Source: JBEICQ01 sp040383885
GTDB taxonomy: Bacteria; Bacteroidota; Bacteroidia; UBA4408
Direction of reading: 5' to 3'
NCBI GenBank assembly: GCA_040383885.1
Contig: JBEICQ010000042.1
Location: forward strand, 1 to 15,761
DNA length: 15,761 nt
The position numbers were made by a program, and so were the translations under genes. Below, one piece after another: positions 6,717-13,804 of the stretch (position 1 is its first letter; each line of letters starts with the position of its first letter). The notes below the pieces were generated by a model. It saw only the letters and a program-made list of their open reading frames with translations. It did no database searches and had not been told where the DNA came from.

Positions 6717-7169
6717 ATGAAATCGCGCTTTTGGACTCATGCCGCTACTCTCACAGCGAGCATCCTCTTGCTGACCAACCTCAATGCTGCAGCACAGAAA
6801 AAGAACAAAAAGGACAAAATTCTCGAAGGAGTAAAATTCACAGTCTCCGTTTCCGAAGAGGCTGTTGGTAAGAAACCACCAAAGCCTGCAGAAGATGAGT
6901 TGTATTTCCATGACATGAGATTATCATCAGAGTATTTCGATGACAAATACAAATTCGAAAAAGCGGGCTTTACTTATTCTATTGATTCCACAGATATAGA
7001 AAACAAAGTCATCAATTTTAATTGCGAGATGGAAAACGATACCAAGGACAAACTCATGTGGGGTGGCAAGGTTGAAGAAGAAACCATTGAAGGCAAAATC
7101 ATCTGGATGAAGAAAGATAAAGTGAAAAAGAGCTATACCTTTTCAGGGTCCATCAAAAGAAAAAAATAA
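6717..7169 (+). CDS. Small exported protein of unknown function
   Basis: 150 residues. The start is set at the ATG of 6717 because it gives a clean signal peptide (MKSRFWTHAATLTASILLLTNLNAAAQ) and follows an A-rich leader. The in-frame ATG at 6684 would put charged residues in front and spoil it. The mature protein opens with a lysine-rich stretch (KKNKKDK) and ends SGSIKRKK. Between them is a single small beta-rich domain with alternating charge, including DELYFHDMRLSSEYFDD, a strand pattern near KVINFNCEMEND and IEGKIIWMKKDK. I do not recognise a named family. It has no lipobox and no T9SS tail, so it is probably periplasmic. Nine bases separate it from the FG-GAP protein gene, indicating one transcript. 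A role in assembling or supporting the two larger exported proteins is speculation. Confidence 0.75.
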   Translation: MKSRFWTHAATLTASILLLTNLNAAAQKKNKKDKILEGVKFTVSVSEEAVGKKPPKPAEDELYFHDMRLSSEYFDDKYKFEKAGFTYSIDSTDIENKVINFNCEMENDTKDKLMWGGKVEEETIEGKIIWMKKDKVKKSYTFSGSIKRKK

Positions 7170-7178
7170 AGGACTTCC

Positions 7179-9365
7179 ATGTCAATCCAATACAGCCCAA
7201 ACCGCTATGCCCTATGGTTTGTTGGCTTGTTGTTTTTTTTCTGTTCTCATTTAAAAGGACAAATATCCTTTGAACGATCAGACAGTATTCCGGTTTTTGC
7301 AGAAGGCCGGCAACTCAAAATGCCATGGGCGGGAGGCATTAATTTCGTACAGGCTTCTCAAATAGATGCCAATTATGATGGAATCAAGGACCTATTTATT
7401 TTCGACCGCTCGGGTAACAAACCCGGGGTATTTTTGGGCGAAGGAATCTCTGACAGTGTAAATTTTAAGCCGAGCCGTCTCGGAGAGTCCTTCCCCGATA
7501 TGCGAGAATGGGCCCTCATGGCAGACTACAATCTAGACGGGAAGGCAGATATCTTTACCTATTCTGTGGGAGCCTTTAGAGTTTTTAAAAATACCGGTTC
7601 AGCTTCTTCAGGCATCAGTTTCACGCTGGAAACGGAAAAGGTATTTTCCCATTACAACAATGATTACCTGCCTCTATATGTAACCTCAGTCGACATCCCT
7701 TCAATCATTGATGTTGACAATGATGGAGATTTAGATGTTCTCACATTTTCAGTAAACGGCATTTATTTAGAATATCATCAAAACCGTTCAATGGAATTGT
7801 ATGGTGTGCCGGATTCTTTGGATGCATTTTATCTTGAAACAGCCTGCTGGGGAAATTTTAAGGAAGACTTCAGCAATTGTGCATTGACGCTGGATGTGCC
7901 TTGCTTTCAAAAATCAGTGGCAAGCACTAACCAGCCGCAACATGCGGGTAGCGCCGTTACGGCATTGGATTTGGACGGAGACAATGACAAGGATGTTTTA
8001 CTTGGTGACATCTCCTGCAACACCCTATCGGCCATTTATAACGGAGGCACAACTCAACTGGCTCAAGGAACTTCTCAGGATGCAAGTTTTCCTTCTGACA
8101 ACATGCCTGTAAACCTCAGCATTTTTCCTGCTGCCTTCCACATAGATGTAAACAACGATGGAAAGCGGGATTTGCTGGTGAGTCCAAATTCCCAAAATAC
8201 CTCTCAAAACTACACCTCTCTCTGGTATTACAAGAATATAGGAACAGACGGACATCCGAACTTTAAAAAACAGAGCGAAAGGTTTCTCATTCACGACATG
8301 ATTGATGTTGGCACGGGCGCCAAACCTGTATTTGAAGACCTTGATGCCGATGGTTTAACTGACCTGATTGTAAGTAATGATTTTTATTACAACCCGAATG
8401 GAAGCATGATTTCTTCCCTTGCTTTTTTTAAAAATACAGGGGCACAAGGTCAACCTGTATTTACAATGATAACAAGGGACCTTGATTCACTCTCGAACAT
8501 TGGAATACAATCTGCTTATCCTGCCTTTGCTGATCTTAACGGAGATGGAAAAAAAGACCTCTTGCTTGGCGGTGAGGATGGGCGACTTACCCTTCTTACC
8601 AACCAATCAAACAATGGTGTGATTCATTTTGACAATCCACAAGTGTTTTATCAATCCATTGATGTGGGCAACCTCGCTGCGCCTGAATTCGCAGACATTG
8701 ACAATGATGGACTCATTGATTTAATCATCGGCGAAAGAAATGGAAATGTAAATTACTACAAAAATACCGGCACTGCTTCCTCTCCCAATTTTACATTGAT
8801 TACACCAAACTGGGGCAATGTTACTACAGCTCCTTACCAGCAGGGAAGTCTTACTTTTGGATTTTGTAAGCCAAGGATCATATCCAAAAATGGAAACCGA
8901 TTACTCCTTTGTGGTAGCGGAAAGGGCTACCTCTATTTGTACAAGGATCTGAACCAAGCAACCTTTACACTTGTAGATTCGATGTTTCAGGACATTTGGA
9001 CAGGAACAAATTCCTCTCCTGCTCTTTTTGATTTTAACAATGATGGCAATACGGAAATGATTCTTGGAAATACCTCCGGAGGTCTGATGTATTACAACGG
9101 AAAGCTATTTAATCCCAGTTTTTCATTGGCGGAAAATAGCAAAGTGCATATCTACCCCAATCCTGTAAGTCATACACTTCATCTTTCTAAAACTTCGGGA
9201 TTACTGCAGGCTGAAGTCTATGACCTTTCCGGAAAAAAGATTTTAGACTGTGGCACGGAAACCTTGCAGGGAACTTTTGATGTTTCGAAGCTGAGTCCGG
9301 GATTTTATCTCCTCCGCTGTGTTTACAAAAATTTTTCTGATACTTTTTCGTTCATCAAGCAATGA
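7179..9365 (+). CDS. T9SS-exported FG-GAP/VCBS calcium-binding propeller protein
   Basis: 728 residues. An AAAGGA sequence overlapping the previous stop codon sits five bases before the ATG. The signal peptide (FVGLLFFFCSHLKGQ) should be cleaved near residue 28. At least nine calcium-binding loops of the form D-x-[DN]-x-D-G-x-x-[DE] lie at about 63, 116, 178, 264 (variant DLDGDNDKD), 323, 387, 452, 506 and 618. They are spaced like blades of an integrin-alpha-type (FG-GAP/VCBS) beta-propeller, and several are followed by the recurring FFKNTG/YYKNTG strand. The C-terminus from about 655 (VHIYPNPVSHTLHLS ... PGFYLLR) is a type A T9SS sorting tail. It is expected at the cell surface as an adhesin or scaffold; no enzymatic motif is visible. 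Its stop codon overlaps the next start (ATGA at 9362-9365), so translation of the next gene is probably coupled to it. Confidence 0.9.
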   Translation: MSIQYSPNRYALWFVGLLFFFCSHLKGQISFERSDSIPVFAEGRQLKMPWAGGINFVQASQIDANYDGIKDLFIFDRSGNKPGVFLGEGISDSVNFKPSRLGESFPDMREWALMADYNLDGKADIFTYSVGAFRVFKNTGSASSGISFTLETEKVFSHYNNDYLPLYVTSVDIPSIIDVDNDGDLDVLTFSVNGIYLEYHQNRSMELYGVPDSLDAFYLETACWGNFKEDFSNCALTLDVPCFQKSVASTNQPQHAGSAVTALDLDGDNDKDVLLGDISCNTLSAIYNGGTTQLAQGTSQDASFPSDNMPVNLSIFPAAFHIDVNNDGKRDLLVSPNSQNTSQNYTSLWYYKNIGTDGHPNFKKQSERFLIHDMIDVGTGAKPVFEDLDADGLTDLIVSNDFYYNPNGSMISSLAFFKNTGAQGQPVFTMITRDLDSLSNIGIQSAYPAFADLNGDGKKDLLLGGEDGRLTLLTNQSNNGVIHFDNPQVFYQSIDVGNLAAPEFADIDNDGLIDLIIGERNGNVNYYKNTGTASSPNFTLITPNWGNVTTAPYQQGSLTFGFCKPRIISKNGNRLLLCGSGKGYLYLYKDLNQATFTLVDSMFQDIWTGTNSSPALFDFNNDGNTEMILGNTSGGLMYYNGKLFNPSFSLAENSKVHIYPNPVSHTLHLSKTSGLLQAEVYDLSGKKILDCGTETLQGTFDVSKLSPGFYLLRCVYKNFSDTFSFIKQ

Positions 9366-10828
9366 AACAACTTTTGCTTGTCATATCCCTATTTGGAATG
9401 ATTACATCCTGCAAGAAAGATATTGCAGTGGTCAATGTAAAAAATAGTGGATACCCAACTGAAATAGGAAATATCTTGTTATTACGCTGCGCGGGGAATG
9501 GTTGCCACAATACTGAAACAAAGGCAGCCGGACTGGACCTGAGCAGCTGGCAAAAACTTTTTGAAGGTGCCGGCAATGGATCGGCAGTCATTCCATATGC
9601 ACCCATGCAAAGTTCCTTATTTCAATTTTGTAACACCTTTGCAGAGCTGGGCCCCGCGACCATTCCTACCATGCCCATCAATGGTTCGCCCTTAAACAAA
9701 CAGGAGGTCATCAAACTGAGAGATTGGATTTTGCAAGGTGCACCCGATCAACTCGGCAACATCGCTTTTTCAGGTAATGCCCGAAGAAGCAAATACTATG
9801 TATGTAACCAGGGCTGTGATTTGATTACCGTTTTTGATCAGGCTACAACTTTGCCAATGAGGTCCATTCCCTGTGGAATCAGTGCCTCCATAGAATCACC
9901 ACACCAACTAAGAGTTTCGCCCGACGGTAAGTATTATTATATCATCTTCACTGCAGGTGGTATCCTTCAAAAGTTTTCCGCCGAGAATGATATTCCACTG
10001 GCATATGCCGATCTTGGACTAAGCAACTGGAACACTGTAAGCTTGAGCAAGGATGGAAACATTGCAGTTTGTGTAGACTGGAGTTCATCCGGACAAATCG
10101 CAGTGGTTGATCTTCTAAACATGAAGGTTAAAATAAGATATCCGGCGGGCTTATTTGTCTTTCCACATGGCTCTGCCATCAGTCCTGACAATCAGTACCT
10201 CCTGATTACCTCCCAAATAGGCAATTTTATCTATCGCATTCCCATCGGCACGCCTTATTCGGTGATCAATCCTAACCTTGACGACATTGCCTTTTCCATT
10301 AACGGACAAGCACCCGGAAATGTGCATGGACCAGACCCTCATGAGGTTCTCTACAATGACCAGGGGAGTCAGTTCTTTGTCAGTTGTCAGGGCACAAATG
10401 AGGTGCGGGTTTTTAATGCCTCCACCTTTCAACTCACCGGCGTAATTAAAACGCCCATGTACCCGCAGGAACTGGCCATCAGCAAGGATGGAAACACACT
10501 TGTGGTATCATGCCCGGAGGATACCATCAGCCTTCCCGGGAAAAGGGGAAGCGTTTCTGTGATTGATGTTCCTTCTCTCCGAGTTGTAAAAACCTTTTAT
10601 ACAGGACATCAGCCACATGGCATTTCCATCGACAACCAAAAGAAATGGGTCGTGGTGGCCAATAGAAATGTTGCTGAAGGTGGCCCTGCGCCACATCACA
10701 CAGCTTCATGCGCAGGTAAAAACGGATACCTGAGTTTCATCAATCTCAATAATATGAGCATGGTAACAGGTAAACGAATTGAGGTCTCAGTTGATCCTTA
10801 TTATGTTTCAGTGCGTGAAGGTCTCTGA
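9362..10828 (+). CDS. Lipoprotein: cytochrome-c-like segment (CX4CH) fused to YVTN-type beta-propeller
   Basis: 488 residues. The lipobox MITSC places the lipidated cysteine at residue 17. Residues about 35-130 resemble the small cytochrome-c-like domains of Bacteroidota and Planctomycetes. There is a possible haem site C43-AGNG-C48-H49, and TMPINGSPLNKQEVIKLRDWILQGAP, where M104 is in the place of the usual axial methionine and the final helix carries the family W. The haem motif is CX4CH and not CXXCH. Residues about 140-488 form a seven-bladed YVTN/YncE-like propeller with recurring patterns such as LRVSPDGKYYYIIF, LAISKDGNTLVVSCPED and GISIDNQKKWVVVANRN. There is no T9SS tail, so it should sit in a membrane leaflet facing the periplasm or the surface. 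It is overlapped with and translationally coupled to the FG-GAP gene. Redox use of the haem is inference: the cysteines could instead form a disulfide. Confidence 0.82.
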   Translation: MKQLLLVISLFGMITSCKKDIAVVNVKNSGYPTEIGNILLLRCAGNGCHNTETKAAGLDLSSWQKLFEGAGNGSAVIPYAPMQSSLFQFCNTFAELGPATIPTMPINGSPLNKQEVIKLRDWILQGAPDQLGNIAFSGNARRSKYYVCNQGCDLITVFDQATTLPMRSIPCGISASIESPHQLRVSPDGKYYYIIFTAGGILQKFSAENDIPLAYADLGLSNWNTVSLSKDGNIAVCVDWSSSGQIAVVDLLNMKVKIRYPAGLFVFPHGSAISPDNQYLLITSQIGNFIYRIPIGTPYSVINPNLDDIAFSINGQAPGNVHGPDPHEVLYNDQGSQFFVSCQGTNEVRVFNASTFQLTGVIKTPMYPQELAISKDGNTLVVSCPEDTISLPGKRGSVSVIDVPSLRVVKTFYTGHQPHGISIDNQKKWVVVANRNVAEGGPAPHHTASCAGKNGYLSFINLNNMSMVTGKRIEVSVDPYYVSVREGL

Positions 10829-10902
10829 TAGAACGCCTGATTCATTTAATTAATCCGTATGTTTTTCCTCAGCCATTATTCAGATACCCGGAGTTCATCT
10901 TT

Positions 10903-10929
10903 TGATAAAATAAATTTTTATCAGTTTTT
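10903..10929 (+). terminator. Possible AT-rich terminator between convergent genes
   Basis: TGATAAAA (10903-10910), loop TAAAT, TTTTATCA (10916-10923), then G and five T. The 8-bp stem is almost all A/T, so it is weak. It lies 74 bases after the lipoprotein stop and includes the stop codon of the convergent thioesterase gene. The rest of the 92-bp gap shows nothing else. Confidence 0.4.
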
Positions 10930-11376
10930 CAATTCAATCTCTGTGTAATCCTCAGTCTGAGGCAAAAGCCTGCCCAATCTCATCACTTCTGCCGGTAAAT
11001 GGGTAGCAATTTTTCTGTGTGAGAGACTCATCCATGCAGCATCAATATTGATTACTGCACTGATCGTGTGGGTATTTTTAATCAGTTCATGCCGCATCGA
11101 AAATCTTGAAAAATCATTTCTTGAAGCAGATAACCAGGTGCGAATCAACACCTCGTCGGAAAAATGAAGTTCTCTTTTGAAGATACACTCCTCTCTGAAA
11201 AGTACCGGACCAAGATCCAGTTCTGCCAGGCGCTTCATGGTAAGTCCTGCACGAGCAAGTAGCTCAATGCGGTGTTGCGCACCAAAATCATAATACGCAC
11301 TGTGACGCACATGCCTGTTGGCATCCAAATCTGACCAACGCAGAGAAATAGCGGCTTCATTTGTGAGTATGTCCAT
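10921..11376 (-). CDS. Hotdog-fold acyl-CoA thioesterase (4HBT/FatA-like)
   Basis: 151 residues, cytoplasmic, normal length for a single hotdog domain. The N-terminal LRWSDLDANRHVRHSAYYDFGAQHR corresponds to the 4HBT-type active-site region (consensus Y-x-D-x-D-x-x-G-H-V-N-N-x-x-Y), with the usual G replaced by R and the first N after HV by R. D18 would be the likely catalytic acid. The later FKRELHFSDEVLIRTW and INIDAAWMSLSHRKIATHLP fit the central helix-strand order of the fold. Such enzymes hydrolyse acyl-CoA or acyl-ACP thioesters; the chain specificity cannot be read from sequence. It is monocistronic, flanked by a convergent gene and a divergent one. The family call is good and the substrate unknown. 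Confidence 0.82.
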   Translation of the reverse strand: MDILTNEAAISLRWSDLDANRHVRHSAYYDFGAQHRIELLARAGLTMKRLAELDLGPVLFREECIFKRELHFSDEVLIRTWLSASRNDFSRFSMRHELIKNTHTISAVINIDAAWMSLSHRKIATHLPAEVMRLGRLLPQTEDYTEIELKN

Positions 11377-11419
11377 GTGATAAATGTAGCTTGGATTTTT
11401 TAAAACCCCAATACTTTAT

Positions 11420-11427
11420 TAATTTTG
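11420..11427 (+). promoter_or_regulatory. -7 promoter element before the Ycf48-like gene
   Basis: TAATTTTG matches TAnnTTTG exactly and ends 17 bases before the ATG at 11445. A convincing TTTG at -33 is absent: the position holds TTTT, and the nearest TTG (11391) is 26 bp away. The single box is therefore moderate evidence. Confidence 0.45.
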
Positions 11428-11444
11428 AAAAACAAATAAAAAAC

Positions 11445-12659
11445 ATGAAAATCATCCTTACGCTCCTGTTAAGTTCGCTATCCCTTCTGGTATTGGCGCA
11501 ACCCTCTATCGATGAAGCGATGTATATGCTACCCCTCAATACGAACACCAGCAGAAACATCATCAAAGCTGACTTTGTAAATGCCAACAGGGGTTGCTTT
11601 TTAATGAACAAAGGCGGATGTATGGTCACCCAAAATGGTATGTTATCATTTACGATTTCCAATCCTGCCGGCGATACCGGCACTACCTATGCAGATGTAG
11701 CTACCATACCGGGCAACTGGCTGGTGGTTACACGAAATGGTAAAATCTATTATTCGTCGAATCTTGGCGGTACCTGGATCAATTTGTACAGCAACGATAG
11801 TATCGAATTTACCGGTTGTGATATCCGTTCAGGCGAGTTAATTGCCGTGGGAAAAAACGGACGCATCATCTATGGAGTAGGTACATCAGGAAACTTTACA
11901 TGCACAGATTTTAGCGTAGATTCTCTCTCGGATATTGATTTTACATCTGTTAGGTTTGGCGCAAATAACATCCTGATAGGAGCCTCCAATGGAACAAGCT
12001 ATCAGTATAACACAGGTTCCGGAAATGTTCAGGCATTTACCATAGCACCCGGCGAACAAATTTCAACTTTTAGGTTTCCGGGCTCAGGAATAGGTTACAT
12101 GGTAACCACGGGTGGAAAAATTTTTAAAACCATAAACTCAGGCACCTCATGGAGCCTAACAGCAAATTTTCCTACCCACTCATGGAATGCTGTGGATGCC
12201 GGAGATTCTCTTGTGATTGCTGTAGGAGACAGTGGTTCCATTGCAGCTTCTCTAGATTCAGGAAACACATTTACGATTTATTCCTCTGGATTCAATAATG
12301 ATTTTTACGGTGCACGATACAACACAGGAAGAGGTTATGTTGTTGGAAGCAATGGAACAGGACTGGCGTTTAGCCTCACAGATAGCACGCTTGGACTAAA
12401 GCCGCTTGCAAGCATGAAAAAATGCAGTCATTGTATTTTCCCCAATCCTGTTGTGAATCTTGCCAACATTGAAAATCCTTTTGGTCATGCTTCATGTATG
12501 CTGATGATTTATGACATGAACGGACGAGAACTAATGAGAAAAGATTTGTCTGAAATGAACGAGATCATCTCATTAAATACATTGCCTGCAGGACAATATC
12601 TTGCCTTGTTTTCCAGAGGAAAAGTAGTTTACTCCCAGCAGGTGAATATTAGCCGGTAA
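11445..12659 (+). CDS. Secreted Ycf48/BNR-like beta-propeller with T9SS tail
   Basis: 404 residues from the ATG at 11445, chosen because it gives an immediate signal peptide (MKIILTLLLSSLSLLVLAQ); an earlier in-frame codon at 11391 would add 18 residues with no export character. The body repeats short units in which a strand ending in G is followed by S-x-D/N-x-G-x-T-W-type turns, for example YYSSNLGGTWINLY, IFKTINSGTSWSLT and AASLDSGNTFTIY. This is the Asp-box/BNR pattern of Ycf48-like and sortilin-like propellers. Between them lie the recurrent strands ELIAVGKNGRIIYG and LVIAVGDSGSIAA. Residues from about 330 (CIFPNPVVNLANI ... AGQYLALFSRG) form a type A T9SS tail. No catalytic site is visible; a surface-binding role is likely. 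Its last 11 bases overlap the end of aroC on the other strand. Confidence 0.87.
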   Translation: MKIILTLLLSSLSLLVLAQPSIDEAMYMLPLNTNTSRNIIKADFVNANRGCFLMNKGGCMVTQNGMLSFTISNPAGDTGTTYADVATIPGNWLVVTRNGKIYYSSNLGGTWINLYSNDSIEFTGCDIRSGELIAVGKNGRIIYGVGTSGNFTCTDFSVDSLSDIDFTSVRFGANNILIGASNGTSYQYNTGSGNVQAFTIAPGEQISTFRFPGSGIGYMVTTGGKIFKTINSGTSWSLTANFPTHSWNAVDAGDSLVIAVGDSGSIAASLDSGNTFTIYSSGFNNDFYGARYNTGRGYVVGSNGTGLAFSLTDSTLGLKPLASMKKCSHCIFPNPVVNLANIENPFGHASCMLMIYDMNGRELMRKDLSEMNEIISLNTLPAGQYLALFSRGKVVYSQQVNISR

Positions 12660-13743
12660 ATGTTGCTGTTTGATTTCTCAGAAGGAGGTCAGCCAATACA
12701 AGAGATGTCATCGCCTCCACAATAGGAACTGCCCTTGGCAAAACACAAGGATCATGCCTTCCGGTGATTTCAATATCCACAGGATTTCCGCCTTTATCAA
12801 CAGATTTTTGTTTCCCGGCAATACTTGAAACCGGCTTGAAACCCACTTCAAAAAAAACAGGCATTCCATTGCTAATGCCTCCCAGTGAGCCAGCTGCATG
12901 ATTGCTCGCTGTACGAATCTTTTCTCCATCGGTGATAAAAGGATCATTGTTTTGACTTCCTGATAATTGCGTTGACTCCCAACCTCTGCCCCAGGAAAAA
13001 TAACGAGTGGCTTGTATGCTCATCTGGGCATGTGCGAGCAAGGCCGGAAGCTTATCAAAAACAGGTTCACCCAAACCGGGTGGCAATCCGTTAATTACAC
13101 ATACGATAGACCCTCCCAAAGAATCGCCTTTTTCGGAAGCATTTTCAATCCTACTTTTCATACGCTCAGCAGTTTCCTGATCAGGGCAAGGCAAGGCAAA
13201 ATCGTGGCATTGTTGAATCATCTCGGTGCTTTCGTCCATCCATGTGGAAGGACAAGTGATGTCTTGTATCCGATGAATATAGGCTGCAATGTGTGTACCG
13301 CGGAGCAAAAGCAGCTGTGAGGCCAGCGCTCCGGCAGCTACCCTGGCAAGGGTTTCGCGGGCAGATGCTCTTCCACCACCACTGGCTGCCTGAACACCAT
13401 ATTTTTGCCAATAGGTAAAGTCGGCATGACCCGGCCGGAATGCATCTTGTAAGTTATTGTAATCACCGGGGCGCTTATCATTGTTGTACACCCAAAACGC
13501 AATGGGTGCACCCGTTGAAACACCATTTTCAATTCCTGAGTAGAAGGTAATTTCATCTTTTTCGTCCCTGCTGCTAACAAGACCGGAAGTACCCGGTCTC
13601 CTGCGCTGCATCATCCGGTAAACGGCTTGTAAATTGATGTTTATTCCGGCAGGAAACCCTTCCAGAACACCACCCACTGCAAGACCATGGGATTCACCAA
13701 AAGTGAGAAGCCTGAGGGAATCACCGAAAATATTGCCAGCCAT
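12649..13743 (-). CDS. aroC: Chorismate synthase
   Basis: 364 residues from the ATG at 13741-13743. This is the family start (MAGNIFGDSLRLLTFGESHG), while the longer frame to 13812 has no similarity. The enzyme converts 5-enolpyruvylshikimate 3-phosphate to chorismate in the cytoplasm, using reduced FMN. Active-site landmarks are present: H19 in GESHG, RRRPG (48-51), H106 in RPGHADFTYW, GGGRASARETLARVAAGALA (122-141), SNGMPV (291-296) and GRHDPCVLPRAVPIVEAM (328-345) with H330 and R337. One segment (241-254, MSIQATRYFSWGRGW) differs from the usual SI.AVKG.E.G.GF, but without loss of length. No other aromatic-pathway gene is nearby. The gene is divergent from the VIT-type transporter and ends in an 11-bp overlap with the convergent propeller gene, so there is no room for a terminator before that coding region. 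Confidence 0.97.
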   Translation of the reverse strand: MAGNIFGDSLRLLTFGESHGLAVGGVLEGFPAGININLQAVYRMMQRRRPGTSGLVSSRDEKDEITFYSGIENGVSTGAPIAFWVYNNDKRPGDYNNLQDAFRPGHADFTYWQKYGVQAASGGGRASARETLARVAAGALASQLLLLRGTHIAAYIHRIQDITCPSTWMDESTEMIQQCHDFALPCPDQETAERMKSRIENASEKGDSLGGSIVCVINGLPPGLGEPVFDKLPALLAHAQMSIQATRYFSWGRGWESTQLSGSQNNDPFITDGEKIRTASNHAAGSLGGISNGMPVFFEVGFKPVSSIAGKQKSVDKGGNPVDIEITGRHDPCVLPRAVPIVEAMTSLVLADLLLRNQTATFTG

Positions 13744-13747
13744 ATTG

Positions 13748-13755
13748 CAAAAGTA
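13748..13755 (-). promoter_or_regulatory. -7 promoter element close to the aroC start
   Basis: On the minus strand TACTTTTG matches TAnnTTTG and ends only four bases before the aroC ATG. If used, transcription would begin at or within the start codon. No TTTG stands 19-21 bp upstream, so it may be a chance match. Confidence 0.3.
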
Positions 13756-13790
13756 ACACCTATTGTACTCACATGTTTGTGAACTCTCTT

Positions 13791-13798
13791 TATATTTG
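13791..13798 (+). promoter_or_regulatory. -7 promoter element close to the VIT-type transporter start
   Basis: TATATTTG is an exact match to TAnnTTTG, the same octamer as in the tRNA-His promoter. It ends six bases before the ATG at 13805. A TTTG occurs at 13776 but the spacer is 11 bp, and a TTG at 13763 is 25 bp away, so the -33 box is unclear. Use of this box would give a leaderless or nearly leaderless mRNA. Confidence 0.4.
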
Positions 13799-13804
13799 GA
13801 AAAT

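Noticed and set aside
6654..6911. Long N-terminal extension of the PnuC frame up to 6911
   Set aside because: It overlaps the divergent exported-protein gene, shows no PnuC-like sequence and would make the protein 276 residues, far above family length. The ATG at 6653 gives the normal 190.
7233..7240. Run of eight T in the signal peptide region of the FG-GAP protein as a phase-variation tract
   Set aside because: It encodes ordinary Phe codons of the hydrophobic core, and eight identical bases are common in this AT-rich DNA; there is no sign of a broken allele.
13763..13804. TTG at 13763 as start of the VIT-type transporter
   Set aside because: The added residues (MYSHVCELSLYLEN) are not conserved in the family, and the region carries promoter-like sequence. 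ATG 13805 is the natural start.
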